A stretch of DNA of 64,000 bases from Acidithiobacillus ferridurans (GCF_003966655.1 NZ_AP018795.1:496001-560000), one strand, 5' to 3'; positions 25,729 through 36,833 are shown, counted from the stretch's first letter. The notes: generated by a model from the sequence alone, not told the origin. Numbers and translations: made by a program.

Positions 25729-26763
25729 CTAACCCCCAAGCCGCATCATGAACACTCTGGCGGAACGGTTGGGGTCATTTACAAAGTGATGGTGCTCCGG
25801 CTTGTCGCGCCAGATCCCTTGGATAATAGCCTCCGCGATCTGTCCATCACTGGCTGCTCCACGTAGGAGGGGTAAAAGTTCCAGCCCCCCGTCCTGCCCC
25901 AGACAATACACCAGACGCCCCGTTGCAGTGAGGCGTACACGGTTGCAGGTTGCGCAGAAATCGCTGCTGATGGGCGTAATGAAGCCCACCTGGGAGCGCA
26001 CCGCGGGGAGCTGATAGAGGCGCGCCGGACCATTATCTGCCGGTCGGACCACGGGTTGCAACGGACCGAAGTGCCGCTCGATAACCTGCTGCGCCTCGGC
26101 AGCGCTCAAGAATTGCGTCTCCCGGGCATCCGCCCCCGCTTCACCGAGCGGCATGGCCTCGATGAAGCGGATATCGACACCACGCTGTATCGCATACTCC
26201 AGCAGCGCTGGCAGGCTATCCCCATTATCCTGGCGCAGCAGAACGACGTTGAGTTTTATCCGCGGAATCTTTGCCCGTATCGCCGCATCGATGCCTTCCA
26301 GTACACGGCGCACGTCACCACCACGGGTCACCCGTGCGAAAACCTCGGGGTCCAGACTGTCGAGACTGACATTCAGGTTGTTGACGCCCATCTGTTTCAG
26401 AGCGTCGGCGCGCCGCCCCAGCAGCACTCCATTAGTGCTGATGCTGATCTTGCCTACACCGTGACGCCGTGCGAAGCCGACGAAAGACAGAATCTGTGGA
26501 TGAAGAAGTGGCTCGCCACCCGTAAAACGTATATGGCGGACGCCGAGTCCGCTGAAAATGCGGATCAGGCGGTCATATTCTTCCGCCTGTAGATGGTCTT
26601 TCCGCACGAAGAAGGGTGTCCCCTCCTCGGGAGAACAGTAGCTACACCGGAAATTGCAGTGCTCCGTCACCGAGATGCGCAGATAGGATACGCGCCGACC
26701 GAACTGGTCCGTCAACGCAGCCTCCTGCGCCGGTTCTGCAACTAAAACTAATCCCTGCGGCAT
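25729..26763 (-). CDS. moaA: GTP 3',8-cyclase MoaA (molybdenum cofactor synthesis)
   Basis: A 344-residue radical SAM enzyme that starts molybdopterin synthesis by cyclising GTP. The N-terminal cluster motif is CNFRCSYC, the C-terminal cluster ligands are in DFCATCNRVRLT and VYCLGQ, and the chain ends in GG, required for GTP turnover. The length is typical. It lies 60 bp downstream of the rhodanese start on the same strand but serves a different pathway. moaC is about 570 bp upstream. Confidence 0.95.
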   Translation of the reverse strand: MPQGLVLVAEPAQEAALTDQFGRRVSYLRISVTEHCNFRCSYCSPEEGTPFFVRKDHLQAEEYDRLIRIFSGLGVRHIRFTGGEPLLHPQILSFVGFARRHGVGKISISTNGVLLGRRADALKQMGVNNLNVSLDSLDPEVFARVTRGGDVRRVLEGIDAAIRAKIPRIKLNVVLLRQDNGDSLPALLEYAIQRGVDIRFIEAMPLGEAGADARETQFLSAAEAQQVIERHFGPLQPVVRPADNGPARLYQLPAVRSQVGFITPISSDFCATCNRVRLTATGRLVYCLGQDGGLELLPLLRGAASDGQIAEAIIQGIWRDKPEHHHFVNDPNRSARVFMMRLGG

Positions 26764-27021
26764 GCCGTCTGCTCCCTGGGAACCTTACCCTAAGGGGGCT
26801 ATACTAGACCTCTTTTAAGACTGTGTTCAACTCTGCCGGCACCCATGACAGAGATGTGCTGCACCAACCCCTGGGTCGCCGGTTACAGAACAACCGGGAG
26901 GTTAGCCCGGATTTGTGACAACGCAAGTCAACGTTTTTAATTTTACAATAAGTAGTGTTTATTTGCTTTGTATCCGGCGCGGTGATTAGTTTAGGGGCGC
27001 ACAAGCCAAGGAGATCCATAC
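26764..27021. other. intergenic region with several hairpins between moaA and the 27022 gene
   Basis: This 258-bp divergent region holds CCGGTT-ACAGAAC-AACCGG and CCGGG/CCCGG hairpins around 26880-26915 and a CTCTG/CAGAG pair around 26830-26855. It becomes AT-rich from about 26935. I looked for the molybdenum-cofactor riboswitch expected before moaA and could not match its conserved core, so the structured leader is left unassigned. Confidence 0.35.
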
Positions 27022-27327
27022 ATGATTCGCAATGATTTCAAAGAACATTCGCGCATTACCGTCACCTGGAGGGATAAGGACGGCAAGCTGCGGCCTGGCA
27101 ACTTTTATGTCTACGCCCTTCTCAAGGACGCCATGATCGTACGCGCCACCGACAAGGACGGCCTGCTGCGCAAACTCCCTTTCAGCGATGTACTGCGCGT
27201 GGTGAAGTTTCAGGACGTGGCACCACAGGACCGGTACATGATCCCCGAAGACATCCTGAAGGAAGCGAGTTGGAAGGACCGGGATGTGATGATGCGCTAC
27301 AGCTCCTCGCCACACCGCGGCAAGTAG
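27022..27327 (+). CDS. hypothetical protein of 101 residues
   Basis: A small basic soluble protein I do not recognise. AAGGAG eight bases before the ATG supports the start. It has the strand-rich segments NFYVYALLKDAMIVRA and KLPFSDVLRVVKFQ and no cysteines. It sits alone on the plus strand between moaA and moaC and its stop is 3 bp from the moaC stop. Confidence 0.75.
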   Translation: MIRNDFKEHSRITVTWRDKDGKLRPGNFYVYALLKDAMIVRATDKDGLLRKLPFSDVLRVVKFQDVAPQDRYMIPEDILKEASWKDRDVMMRYSSSPHRGK

Positions 27328-27330
27328 CTA

Positions 27331-27840
27331 TCAGCGGACTGGCGGGCAGGACGCGGGGATTCTCTCCCAAACGCCCGTCTTGCCGCCCTCTTTCCGCAAG
27401 AGGCCGATATTTTGCAGCAGCATCCCGCGATCAATAGCCTTGCACATATCGTAAATAGTGAGCAATCCCACGGAAACAGCCGTGAGCGCCTCCATTTCGA
27501 TGCCCGTCTGGCCGACACAGCGCACTTCTGCGCGGCAGACAATCCGCGCAGGATCGTAAGCAGGGGTTAATTCGACCTCGACACCGGTGAGGAGCAAGGG
27601 GTGTGCCAGAGGAATCAACTCCCAGGTCCTTTTGGTGGCTTGTATGGCCGCGATGCGCGCGACTCCCAGGACGTCGCCCTTTCCCATTCGCCCAGAGACA
27701 ATGCGTTCCAGGGTGGAATCCGCCATCAGAATTTCGCCTGCCGCCAACGCAACCCTGGTCGTCACCGCCTTGGTACCGACATCGACCATGTGCGCATCTC
27801 CTTGTTCATTGAAATGATTGACGGTATCTGGATTTGACAT
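27331..27840 (-). CDS. moaC: cyclic pyranopterin monophosphate synthase MoaC
   Basis: A 169-residue MoaC, the enzyme that converts the MoaA product to cyclic pyranopterin monophosphate. Conserved segments are [34 protein letters not shown] and [19 protein letters not shown], including the catalytic lysine pair and LCH-like loop. ATG 27840 follows AAGGAG at ten bases. Upstream in-frame starts run antisense through the mreB leader and are rejected. Confidence 0.95.
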   Translation of the reverse strand: MSNPDTVNHFNEQGDAHMVDVGTKAVTTRVALAAGEILMADSTLERIVSGRMGKGDVLGVARIAAIQATKRTWELIPLAHPLLLTGVEVELTPAYDPARIVCRAEVRCVGQTGIEMEALTAVSVGLLTIYDMCKAIDRGMLLQNIGLLRKEGGKTGVWERIPASCPPVR

Positions 27841-27981
27841 GAATCGGGGACTCCTTTTCGTAAGGGACCGAAAAAACACGCACCACGCAGGACCACCGTC
27901 CATGAGCATTCCAGAATGGCCGTAAACGATTCTCCGTTCTTTTGCTATCCCCGCGCAAGCCGGACGTTTGGCATCATGGCG

Positions 27982-28010
27982 TTGGTCTCGGCCGTTCCTC
28001 ATGATAGACT
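27982..28010 (+). promoter_or_regulatory. possible promoter of the mreB cluster
   Basis: TTGGTC (27982-27987) and TAGACT (28005-28010) are 17 bp apart, and TGA directly before the second box gives an extended -10. Matches to consensus are 3/6 and 4/6, so it is only a candidate. It lies about 90 bp before the mreB start in the 258-bp moaC-mreB divergent region. Confidence 0.35.
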
Positions 28011-28044
28011 GCCCGATGCACATGGCTTGTTGCGGATGCAGTAA

Positions 28045-29141
<1,097 letters not shown>

Positions 29142-29164
29142 GCCTTCGGCTGCCACGAACTACT

Positions 29165-30004
29165 ATGCCTGCATTGTTTTTCCCCCGCCGCTACCCGCCG
29201 CTCCTTCGCGTAGCGGTGCTGGTTTTGTTGACGGTATTCGTCTCGGTATCCAGCGAAAAACACCCCAACATAGGAAACGTTTCTTTGACCATAGCTTATC
29301 CTGTGCAGTGGATCAGCGTGCAGGGGGCACGTCTCTGGCGGCAGACCGACCATTACCTGCAAAGCCGTGCCGCGCTAAAATCCGAAAACGTCCGGCTACG
29401 CGCCGAACTCGTCCGTGCGCAGCCCAAGTTATTGGAAGCAGGTATTCTGCGTGACGAAAACCGTCAACTTCTCGCATTGCTCGACAGCATCCCCCACCCG
29501 CCCGGGAAGGTGGCCGTAGCGCAGGTTATCGCCCAAAACTTTGCACCAGGCAGCCAGTTGTTGGTCGCCAACCTCGGTTCGCGTGCGGGGGTCTTTGTCG
29601 GACAACCGGTCCTCGCTGCCGGCGGAGTGGCGGGTCAGGTGGTCCGCGTCTCCCCCGAGAGCAGCCAGGTGGCGCTGCTATCCGACCTGGACAGCAGCAT
29701 CCCCGTAAAGCCCGCAGGCTCGGACACCCCATTGTTGGTGGATGGCACGGGGAACCTGGACAGTCTTACGGTACCCTTTCAACCGCGCAACACCCCCCTG
29801 AAGGTCGGCGACAAGCTCGTCACCTCGGGTCTGGGTGGGCGTTACCCGGCGGGGCTGAATGTCGGTACGATTTCCGCAGTCATCCACAATGGTGACCAAC
29901 CCTTTGCACGGATCGCGGTACGACCGGCCGTTCACCTGGGGCGATTGGGCACTGTGCTCATGCTCTGGGATAGCCCAGCCTCGCAGCCCGCAGCAGCGCC
30001 ATGA
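29165..30004 (+). CDS. mreC: rod-shape protein MreC
   Basis: A 279-residue bitopic membrane protein. One N-terminal membrane segment (about residues 14-30, LLRVAVLVLLTVFVSVS) is followed by a coiled coil (RAALKSENVRLRAELVRAQ) and two small beta domains, with the pattern VIAQNFAPGSQ and TSGLGGRYPAGLNVGTI typical of MreC. It links MreB to PBP2 and RodA. The stop overlaps mreD in ATGA. The tail is short and Pro/Ala-rich. Confidence 0.95.
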   Translation: MPALFFPRRYPPLLRVAVLVLLTVFVSVSSEKHPNIGNVSLTIAYPVQWISVQGARLWRQTDHYLQSRAALKSENVRLRAELVRAQPKLLEAGILRDENRQLLALLDSIPHPPGKVAVAQVIAQNFAPGSQLLVANLGSRAGVFVGQPVLAAGGVAGQVVRVSPESSQVALLSDLDSSIPVKPAGSDTPLLVDGTGNLDSLTVPFQPRNTPLKVGDKLVTSGLGGRYPAGLNVGTISAVIHNGDQPFARIAVRPAVHLGRLGTVLMLWDSPASQPAAAP

Positions 30005-30477
30005 TCGCCGTCGTAATCGTTCTCGGTTTTTTCTTCGCGCTCACGGCGGAAGCCGTTCCCTGCGGCCCGTTTTACGCACTGCTCCACCCGGATTTTGTTG
30101 CCCTGCTACTGCTCTACTGGGCCATCAGCAGTGCTTCTGAACTGAGCTTTACCGTAGTCTGGCTGATCGGGCTGCTTCAGGATATGGTACTTGGCGATGT
30201 GCTGGGAGCCCAGGCGATCGCCGGGGTCGTCATGATTTATCTGCTCTACACCGGTATTGCCAGGGTTCGCAGTCTGGCGTCCTGGGAGCAGCTCTTCTTC
30301 ATATTCGTGTTACTGCTGGCCCACCGGTTGCTGGTCTGGTTGTGGCAGGCCTGGGCAGGCACCGTCACATGGCATTTTTCGCTGCTTTTAGGGCCGCTGA
30401 TCGGCGCCCTGCTGTGGCCGCTTTTTGCGTTGACACTCGATTATCTGCGTCACGCATTGCGCCTGAACCACACATGA
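30001..30477 (+). CDS. mreD: rod-shape protein MreD
   Basis: A 158-residue integral membrane protein with about five hydrophobic segments across its whole length, as in MreD. The loop GLLQDMVLGDVLGAQA (around residues 57-72) is the family's best-kept stretch. Both ends overlap neighbours by ATGA (mreC and mrdA), so the cluster is translationally coupled. Confidence 0.92.
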   Translation: MIAVVIVLGFFFALTAEAVPCGPFYALLHPDFVALLLLYWAISSASELSFTVVWLIGLLQDMVLGDVLGAQAIAGVVMIYLLYTGIARVRSLASWEQLFFIFVLLLAHRLLVWLWQAWAGTVTWHFSLLLGPLIGALLWPLFALTLDYLRHALRLNHT

Positions 30478-32282
30478 ACGCAGTACAGCCCGCCCGGGAA
30501 CATCGGCAATTCACCCGCCGACTGCTGGGCGCGGCGGGATTGATCACGGTGCTTACGGCGCTGCTGGCCATACAGATATTCCGGCTGCAGGTCTGGGATC
30601 ACGATCTCTATGCCACCCAATCCACCCATAACACCATTGTGCTGCTGCCCATCGCCCCCCAGCGGGGGCTGATTCTTGACCGGCATGGGCAGATACTCGC
30701 CGATGATCAGACCGGCTTCGCCCTAACGATCACGCCGAACAAAACCATGCACCCGGAGGAAACCATCCAGCGCCTGCGGCGGATATTGCCCGTCAGCGCA
30801 GAGGACCAGCAACGCTTCAACCGCGATCTATTACATGCGCGTCCCTATCAGCCCATTCTTCTGCGTGGCAATCTGAGTCCCGGGGAGTTGGCCGCATTTG
30901 CCGTGCAGCGCCATCAATTTCCGGGGGTGGACATACAAACCCGGATCAAACGCCACTATCCATATGGTTCACTTTTCGCCCATGCAGTGGGCTATATGGG
31001 CCGCCTGACCCCAGCAGAAATCCGCGAGGAGCAGATGGCGGACTACGCGGGGCTGGACAGCATCGGCAAAAGCGGCCTTGAGGCGCAGTATGAAACCCTG
31101 CTGAAAGGGCAGCCGGGCGACCAGGAGGTAGAGGTCGACGCACGCGGACATACATTACGCACACGCTTGCGCAACCCGCCCCGGCGGGGCGTAACCATCC
31201 GAACGACTCTGGATCTTGCGGTGCAGCAGGCCGCCGCCAAGGCCATGATGGGCCAGCAGGGCGCCGTAGTGGCGCTGGATCCGCGGAATGGTGACGTACT
31301 CGCCGCTTATTCGGCCCCCGCGTTCGATCCAAATGCTTTCGTAGATGGCCTGAGCACCGCCGTATGGAGCAGCCTGCGGGACGATCCCGGCATGCCCATG
31401 GCCAACCGCTTTCTGCGGGGCAGTTATCCTCCGGGCTCCACCATCAAACCTTTTGTGGCACTCAGCGCCCTGCATGACAAGGCCGTCGCCGCTGATCAGC
31501 GGCTCGCTGGCGGCGCTTACTACCAGATTCCCGGCACCAAACACAAATATTACGACTGGAAACCCGGTGGTCATGGTGCGCAAAATCTGCGCGAAGCCAT
31601 TCGCGATTCCAATGATGTGTATTTTTACCAGATTGCCATGCGTCTTGGCGCAATCCAGCTCGGCAACGGTCTCGCGCATTTTGGCTTTGGTCAGCGCAGT
31701 GGAGTGGATTTACCTGGGGAATCCGCGGGTGTGATCCCCTCTCCGCTCTGGCTACGTCGGCGCTACGGCCAGACCTGGTATCAGGGACAGACCGTGATAA
31801 TGGGAATAGGACAGGGTTATCTGCTGAGCACCCCACTCCAGTTGGCACGTGCCACAGCGAGCATCGCCAATGGTGGCAGACTGGTTATTCCGCATATGAA
31901 ACAATCATCCGGCAGTGCCACGCAACCCCTGGATTTTTCACCAGAGGACATTGCCGTCATTCAGGGTGCGATGCGTGACGCGGTGACTTCGGGGACCGGC
32001 AAATCACTGGCCAACGACCTCCATGCCATTGCCGGCAAAACCGGCACTGCCCAGGTGCACCATGCGCAGCGTAATGATTCCGGTCGGGTGTTGCACGATA
32101 CGATTCGACTTTGGCAGGATCACGCACTCTTCATCGCCTATGCGCCGGCTGACCATCCGCGCATCGCCGTGGCGGTAGTGGTCGAACATGGCGGCCATGG
32201 AGGCAGCACTGCCGGGCCTGTCGCGAGAGCGGTTATCGACGCCTACCTCAATACATTGACGACACCGGAGGTCAATTCATGA
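30474..32282 (+). CDS. mrdA: penicillin-binding protein 2, peptidoglycan transpeptidase
   Basis: A 602-residue class B PBP. After an N-terminal membrane anchor (LITVLTALLAIQIFRL) come the dimerisation domain (APQRGLILDRHGQIL) and the transpeptidase domain: SxxK in PGSTIKPF (Ser near 322), SND in DSNDVYFY (near 378) and KTG in AGKTGTAQV (near 521). It cross-links peptidoglycan during elongation with RodA. ATG 30474 overlaps the mreD stop (ATGA), and its own stop overlaps mrdB. Confidence 0.95.
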   Translation: MNAVQPAREHRQFTRRLLGAAGLITVLTALLAIQIFRLQVWDHDLYATQSTHNTIVLLPIAPQRGLILDRHGQILADDQTGFALTITPNKTMHPEETIQRLRRILPVSAEDQQRFNRDLLHARPYQPILLRGNLSPGELAAFAVQRHQFPGVDIQTRIKRHYPYGSLFAHAVGYMGRLTPAEIREEQMADYAGLDSIGKSGLEAQYETLLKGQPGDQEVEVDARGHTLRTRLRNPPRRGVTIRTTLDLAVQQAAAKAMMGQQGAVVALDPRNGDVLAAYSAPAFDPNAFVDGLSTAVWSSLRDDPGMPMANRFLRGSYPPGSTIKPFVALSALHDKAVAADQRLAGGAYYQIPGTKHKYYDWKPGGHGAQNLREAIRDSNDVYFYQIAMRLGAIQLGNGLAHFGFGQRSGVDLPGESAGVIPSPLWLRRRYGQTWYQGQTVIMGIGQGYLLSTPLQLARATASIANGGRLVIPHMKQSSGSATQPLDFSPEDIAVIQGAMRDAVTSGTGKSLANDLHAIAGKTGTAQVHHAQRNDSGRVLHDTIRLWQDHALFIAYAPADHPRIAVAVVVEHGGHGGSTAGPVARAVIDAYLNTLTTPEVNS

Positions 32283-33373
32283 GCTGGCACCTACGCTTGC
32301 CGAAGCCCCTGCAGAAACTGGATCCGGCAATCATGACGGGGGTGGTAATGCTCATGCTCATCAGCCTCGCGGTGATCTACAGTGGCAGCCAGGAAAGTAT
32401 CCGCGTAGTGCTTGCCCAGCTTTTGCGATTCGCGATCGGCATCATCGTCCTCGTTCTCGTTGCCAATACACCGCCGGAGCGTATTCGCGCCTGGGCACCC
32501 GTCTTGTACGCTACGGGCATCTTCTTACTGGTCATCACACTCGTGGCCGGCAAAGCCAATCTCGGCGCACGCCGCTGGCTGGGCGTCGGCCCGCTGACCT
32601 TTCAGCCCTCGGAGCTCATGAAGCTTGCCCTGCCTCTGTTCCTCGCCTATTACTATTCGCAACGGGAAAATGTTCGCCACTGGCTTTCTGCCGTCACCGG
32701 ATTTGTGCTGATTGCTATCCCCTTTCTGCTCATCGCCAAGGAACCAGATCTGGGTACGGCGGCGCAAATTGGCGCTGCCGGGGTCTTCATGATGTGGCTG
32801 GCGGGTGTGCGCCGGCGATGGTTTATCGCGCTGATCATTCTAGCCGCCATCAGTGGGCCGGTACTCTGGCATTTTCTGCATGGATACCAAAAAGAACGCA
32901 TACTGACCTTTCTCGATCCTCAGCGCGACCCCCTGGGCGCCGGTTATCACATCATCCAGAGCATGATCGCCGTGGGTTCGGGAGGATTCTGGGGGAAGGG
33001 CTGGTTCAACGGTACCCAGGTCAACCTCGATTTCCTGCCGGAAGCCCAGACCGACTTCGTTTTTGCGGGGTTTGCCGAGGAGTTTGGTCTGGTCGGCGTC
33101 CTGCTCCTCATCTCTACTTACCTGCTCATCGTCCTGCGCGGGCTGGTCATTGCCTACGAAAGCCGTGACGCCTTCGGCCGTCTCATTGCCGGCACCCTGA
33201 GTCTGACGTTTTTTCTTTATATTTTCATAAATATGGGTATGACCACCGGCATTCTTCCGGTAGTCGGAGTGCCGCTGCCGCTGGTAAGCTATGGTGGGAC
33301 CGCCATGCTGACTTTCATGGTCGGACTGGGCATATTGATGTCGGTCCACGCCCATCCACGCATCCACGAATGA
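32279..33373 (+). CDS. mrdB: rod-shape SEDS glycosyltransferase RodA
   Basis: A 364-residue polytopic membrane protein of the SEDS family, the peptidoglycan polymerase paired with PBP2. Hallmarks are GARRWLGVGPLTFQPSELMK, EPDLGTA, FLPEAQTDFVFAGFAEEFGL and GVPLPLVSYGGTAML near the end. Roughly ten membrane segments are visible. It starts inside the mrdA stop (ATGA). Confidence 0.95.
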   Translation: MSWHLRLPKPLQKLDPAIMTGVVMLMLISLAVIYSGSQESIRVVLAQLLRFAIGIIVLVLVANTPPERIRAWAPVLYATGIFLLVITLVAGKANLGARRWLGVGPLTFQPSELMKLALPLFLAYYYSQRENVRHWLSAVTGFVLIAIPFLLIAKEPDLGTAAQIGAAGVFMMWLAGVRRRWFIALIILAAISGPVLWHFLHGYQKERILTFLDPQRDPLGAGYHIIQSMIAVGSGGFWGKGWFNGTQVNLDFLPEAQTDFVFAGFAEEFGLVGVLLLISTYLLIVLRGLVIAYESRDAFGRLIAGTLSLTFFLYIFINMGMTTGILPVVGVPLPLVSYGGTAMLTFMVGLGILMSVHAHPRIHE

Positions 33374-33515
33374 TAGGATTTCTCCGTCCAATGGCATGGG
33401 GTACCAAGTATTGCCCGCCGTTCCCAAGCATGATTTTCTCCGCAGGCGTCGCTATAATCCCGGACTTGCCCAATCCCCCTGAACTCCAACCAGCGTTTAC
33501 CACTGAGGTCTCTTC

Positions 33516-34682
33516 ATGATTGCCCGTACTTCCCTGATCACCCGGATACTCTTCCTGTTGGCCGGCTTCTGTTTCACCCCCTGGGCATCCGCTGCCACCC
33601 CCACACCCATGTTGCCCACACCGCCAGCCCCGGCACTGCCTGCCATCGTCAGCTATACGCTGATGGACTACGATACCGGTCAGATCATCGCCGCCAAAAG
33701 TGAAAACCTGCACCGCGCGCCGGCCAGTCTCACCAAACTCATGACAGCCTATCTGACCTATCAGGCCATTCAGGGCGGCACCCTGACCGCACAGGAAAAC
33801 ATCCACATCTCCAAGACCGCCTGGAAAACGGGGGGTTCCAGCATGTTCGTCCAGCCCAATGTCCCGGCGAATGTCGACCAATTACTGCATGGGCTACTGA
33901 TCGATTCCGGGAACGATGCGGCGGTCGCACTTGCCGAGGCGGTGGGCGGCAGCCAGTCTGGTTTCGTCACGCTGATGAACGATTCGGCTCTGCGCCTCCA
34001 TCTGCACAACACCCATTACAGCAATGTCGACGGTCTGCCGGACAGCAATCTCTATACTACCGCACTGGATGTCGCCAAGCTGTCGCGCGCTCTCATCCGG
34101 CAGTTCCCGCAAGTGATCCAGATCACCAAGGAAAAGTCGTATACCTACAACGGCATTACCCAGCGGAGCTGGAACCCCGTGCTTTTCCGTGACCCAACGG
34201 TGGATGGACTGAAAACCGGCCTGACCGATGCTTCGGGTTATTGTATCGATGCCACCGCCATACGAAATGGCCGCCGCCTCATCGCCGTCGTTCTTGGCGG
34301 GCCGAGTTGGGCTGGCAGCACCAACGCCGTTGAAGCCCTGCTGGATTACGGATACCGCTTTTTCGTCAACCATCCGGTGTATACCGCCGGAGAAAAGGTC
34401 AGCGAAATCAGCCGCAGCGATTTATCGCCGATGCCTATCCCCGTGGGGGTCGAACAGAACGTAGACATTACAGTTCCGAAAGGACGGTTTTCCAGTCTAC
34501 AGCGCGTGGTCGAGATTGCACCCCATCTTCAGGTACCGATGAAGAAAGGTACGGTCGTCGGGCGACTGGTCTTCCTGCTGAATGGCAAACCGCTGAAATC
34601 TGTACCTGTAGTGACGCAGACTGCGATAGAGAAGGCGGGCTGGATAACGCAAATGTTCCATAAGATCAGAAGCGTGCTGTAA
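33516..34682 (+). CDS. dacA: D-alanyl-D-alanine carboxypeptidase (PBP5/6 family)
   Basis: A 388-residue periplasmic DD-carboxypeptidase. A signal peptide ends near ASA (residue about 27). Motifs are SxxK in ASLTKLMTAY (Ser near 72), SGN in IDSGNDAA (near 131) and KTG in LKTGLTDASG (near 233). A C-terminal beta domain and an amphipathic end helix (WITQMFHKIRSVL) for membrane attachment follow. GAGG lies before the ATG, and a 142-bp gap separates it from mrdB. It trims pentapeptides and controls cross-linking. Confidence 0.93.
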   Translation: MIARTSLITRILFLLAGFCFTPWASAATPTPMLPTPPAPALPAIVSYTLMDYDTGQIIAAKSENLHRAPASLTKLMTAYLTYQAIQGGTLTAQENIHISKTAWKTGGSSMFVQPNVPANVDQLLHGLLIDSGNDAAVALAEAVGGSQSGFVTLMNDSALRLHLHNTHYSNVDGLPDSNLYTTALDVAKLSRALIRQFPQVIQITKEKSYTYNGITQRSWNPVLFRDPTVDGLKTGLTDASGYCIDATAIRNGRRLIAVVLGGPSWAGSTNAVEALLDYGYRFFVNHPVYTAGEKVSEISRSDLSPMPIPVGVEQNVDITVPKGRFSSLQRVVEIAPHLQVPMKKGTVVGRLVFLLNGKPLKSVPVVTQTAIEKAGWITQMFHKIRSVL

Positions 34683-34975
34683 GCGGGCCGCCGAAGCTGC
34701 GGCCACCATGCTGATGGCTTCCTGCAGGCTGTACGCAGCTCCGGTCGGGGCTTCACCTCCGGCGGAGGAAGACTTACCATGGCCAACAGGCCCCGCAAAG
34801 GCCTGTCACCATTTTAATGGCATTTGTAGGCAGTCCCGGCTGGTCTTCCGGCCCGCGCTTCGGCAGTGCGGTCCCAGAAACAACGGCCCAAGTTTGGGGG
34901 AGCCTGTCATGCTCACGGCAAGCCGGCATGGATTGAGTCCTGTCCGACGATGACACGAGGGGGTTACGAGACGCT
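34683..34975. other. unassigned region between dacA and ybeD
   Basis: About 293 bp without a supported gene. In many proteobacteria an aminotransferase gene sits here, but no remnant of one is readable. A GGCCGC/GCGGCC hairpin directly follows the dacA stop without a T-tract. An 81-codon open frame at 34708-34953 has no ribosome site and an unconvincing composition. Several short GC-rich inverted repeats are present; no known RNA family was recognised. Confidence 0.4.
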
Positions 34976-35242
34976 ATGGAAACCGACACCAATCCGGCAA
35001 AAGACTTTCCGCACCTGCATCATGTCAAAGCCATCGGTCAGCACGACGATCTGCTCGCCGCGGTGCGTGCAGCGATTGCGCCTCATGCACCGGATTTGCC
35101 GGACACGGCGTTCTCCTGCCGGCCCAGCAGCCAGGGAAACTATCAGGCCGTCACGGTGTCCATCGAAGCCAGAAGCCGTGAACACCTGCTCGATATTTAT
35201 ACGTCCGTCAGAGCGATTGACGGCGTGATTCTCTGCTTATGA
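34976..35242 (+). CDS. ybeD: YbeD-like DUF493 protein
   Basis: An 88-residue protein of the DUF493 family with a small ferredoxin-like fold. Conserved parts are FPHLHHVKAIGQ, SSQGNYQAVTVSIEA and a final DGVILCL. Its position directly before lipB, overlapping it in ATGA, is the same as in many gammaproteobacteria. A regulatory or lipoate-linked function has been suggested for the family, but none is established. Confidence 0.88.
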   Translation: METDTNPAKDFPHLHHVKAIGQHDDLLAAVRAAIAPHAPDLPDTAFSCRPSSQGNYQAVTVSIEARSREHLLDIYTSVRAIDGVILCL

Positions 35243-35877
35243 ATGCGCCCATACTCGTTCGTTTCTGGCCGGGGCTGCTGCCTTACTTCACGGTACTGGA
35301 CGCCATGCGCGAATTCACCCGCCAGAGGGACGCCGACACTCCCGACCAAATGTGGATTCTCCAGCATCCTCCTGTCGTCACCCTCGGTCGCAACGCCGAC
35401 GCGGCTGATGTCCTGGACCCTGGTCCCATTCCGGTGATTCGCAGTGATCGGGGTGGCAAAGTCACCTATCATGGACCGGGACAATGGGTGGTCTATCTGC
35501 TTATCGACCTGCCGCGCATGGGTATCAACGTCCGTACTTTGACCACCGCCATGGAACAGTCCGTCATTCGTCTGCTCCAGCGGCGCGGCATCGAAGCCCA
35601 TGCGCGGCGCGATGCCCCGGGCGTATACGTGGGTAATGCCAAAATTGCTTCCCTGGGCCTGCGTATTCAGCGCGGTCGCAGTTACCACGGCCTCAGCCTC
35701 AACACGGAGATGGATCTGAGTCCGTTCCAGCGTATTCATCCCTGTGGCATGGCGAATCTCGCGGTCACCCAAGTGCACGATCTCTGTCCGGACTGGCCAA
35801 GTCACGATGTTGCCGAAGCCCTGATGGCAGAGCTGTCCGTCAGCCTGGACCGCCCCTTAAAAAAAGGAGGGGCATGA
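35239..35877 (+). CDS. lipB: octanoyl-[ACP]:protein octanoyltransferase LipB
   Basis: A 212-residue LipB that moves octanoate from acyl carrier protein to lipoyl domains. The signature [16 protein letters not shown] is intact, the catalytic cysteine lies in HPCGMANL (near 168) and the lysine in [10 protein letters not shown] (near 135). Translation is coupled to ybeD and lipA by ATGA overlaps. This is the classical lipoate route, distinct from the sHdr-linked one at 13-17 kb. Confidence 0.96.
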   Translation: MNAPILVRFWPGLLPYFTVLDAMREFTRQRDADTPDQMWILQHPPVVTLGRNADAADVLDPGPIPVIRSDRGGKVTYHGPGQWVVYLLIDLPRMGINVRTLTTAMEQSVIRLLQRRGIEAHARRDAPGVYVGNAKIASLGLRIQRGRSYHGLSLNTEMDLSPFQRIHPCGMANLAVTQVHDLCPDWPSHDVAEALMAELSVSLDRPLKKGGA

Positions 35878-36833
35878 ACATGGACCCCCAACTCCAGGCA
35901 AAAAAAGCGGCTCGTGGTGCCGACAAAACCGCACGCAACCCCATACCCATCATTCCGGCACATGCAGAACGCCTCCCCAAGCCACAGTGGTTGCGGGTAC
36001 GATCGCCCTTATCCCCCGAGGTAGACCGACTCAAAAAGATCCTGCGTGACGCGGCTCTTCATACGGTCTGTGAAGAAGCCTCGTGCCCGAATCTGGGAGA
36101 GTGCTTCGGCGGTGGAACGGCAACCTTCATGATCCTGGGGGACATCTGCACCCGCCGCTGCCCCTTCTGTGATGTGGCGCATGGCCGCCCCGAAGCACCC
36201 GATCCCCTGGAGGCCGTCCATCTTGCCCGGACCGTGGCTAGCATGAAACTACGTTTTGTCGTCATCACCTCCGTCGATCGTGATGATCTGCGTGACGGAG
36301 GTGCCCGTCATTTTGCAGAGGTCATTTCGGCACTGCGCGAACATTGTCCGGAACTGCACGTGGAAATTCTCGTACCGGATTTTCGCGGTCGGGTGGACAA
36401 TGCCCTGGCCGCATTTCGGGAGACTCCTCCCGATGTATTCAATCACAACCTGGAGACCGTGCCGCGCCTGTACTTACAGGCCAGGCCGGGTGCAGATTAC
36501 CATCACTCGCTGCAACTGCTCGCCGCCTTCAAGGCACAGCATCCGCAGGTCCCCACCAAGTCCGGGCTGATGCTTGGTCTGGGCGAGGAACTCGATGAAA
36601 TCCGCGGGGTGATGCGTGATCTGCGGCAGGCGGGATGTGAATTGCTGACCATCGGGCAGTATCTGGCACCATCTCGCCATCATCTGCCGGTGGCGCGTTT
36701 TGTACCACCAGAAGAATTCCAGCAGTTGCAGCGGGATGGCATGGCCATGGGATTCCGCCACGTCGCCAGCGGCCCGCTGGTGCGATCTTCCTACCATGCC
36801 GAGCGTAGTTTTCATGAAATAGGTGGCGACTGA
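35874..36833 (+). CDS. lipA: lipoyl synthase LipA
   Basis: A 319-residue radical SAM enzyme that inserts two sulfur atoms into octanoyl groups. The auxiliary cluster motif [12 protein letters not shown], the radical SAM motif CTRRCPFC and the C-terminal RSSYHAE serine ligand are all present. The start overlaps the lipB stop and follows GGAGG. It presumably serves dehydrogenase and glycine-cleavage lipoyl domains, while LbpA has its own pathway. Confidence 0.97.
   Translation: MNMDPQLQAKKAARGADKTARNPIPIIPAHAERLPKPQWLRVRSPLSPEVDRLKKILRDAALHTVCEEASCPNLGECFGGGTATFMILGDICTRRCPFCDVAHGRPEAPDPLEAVHLARTVASMKLRFVVITSVDRDDLRDGGARHFAEVISALREHCPELHVEILVPDFRGRVDNALAAFRETPPDVFNHNLETVPRLYLQARPGADYHHSLQLLAAFKAQHPQVPTKSGLMLGLGEELDEIRGVMRDLRQAGCELLTIGQYLAPSRHHLPVARFVPPEEFQQLQRDGMAMGFRHVASGPLVRSSYHAERSFHEIGGD

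Noticed and set aside
26764-26960. Molybdenum-cofactor riboswitch before moaA
   Set aside because: The conserved core could not be matched by eye on either strand.
34708-34953. 81-codon gene between dacA and ybeD
   Set aside because: No ribosome site, no fold-like pattern, and an overlapping frame of similar quality on the other strand.
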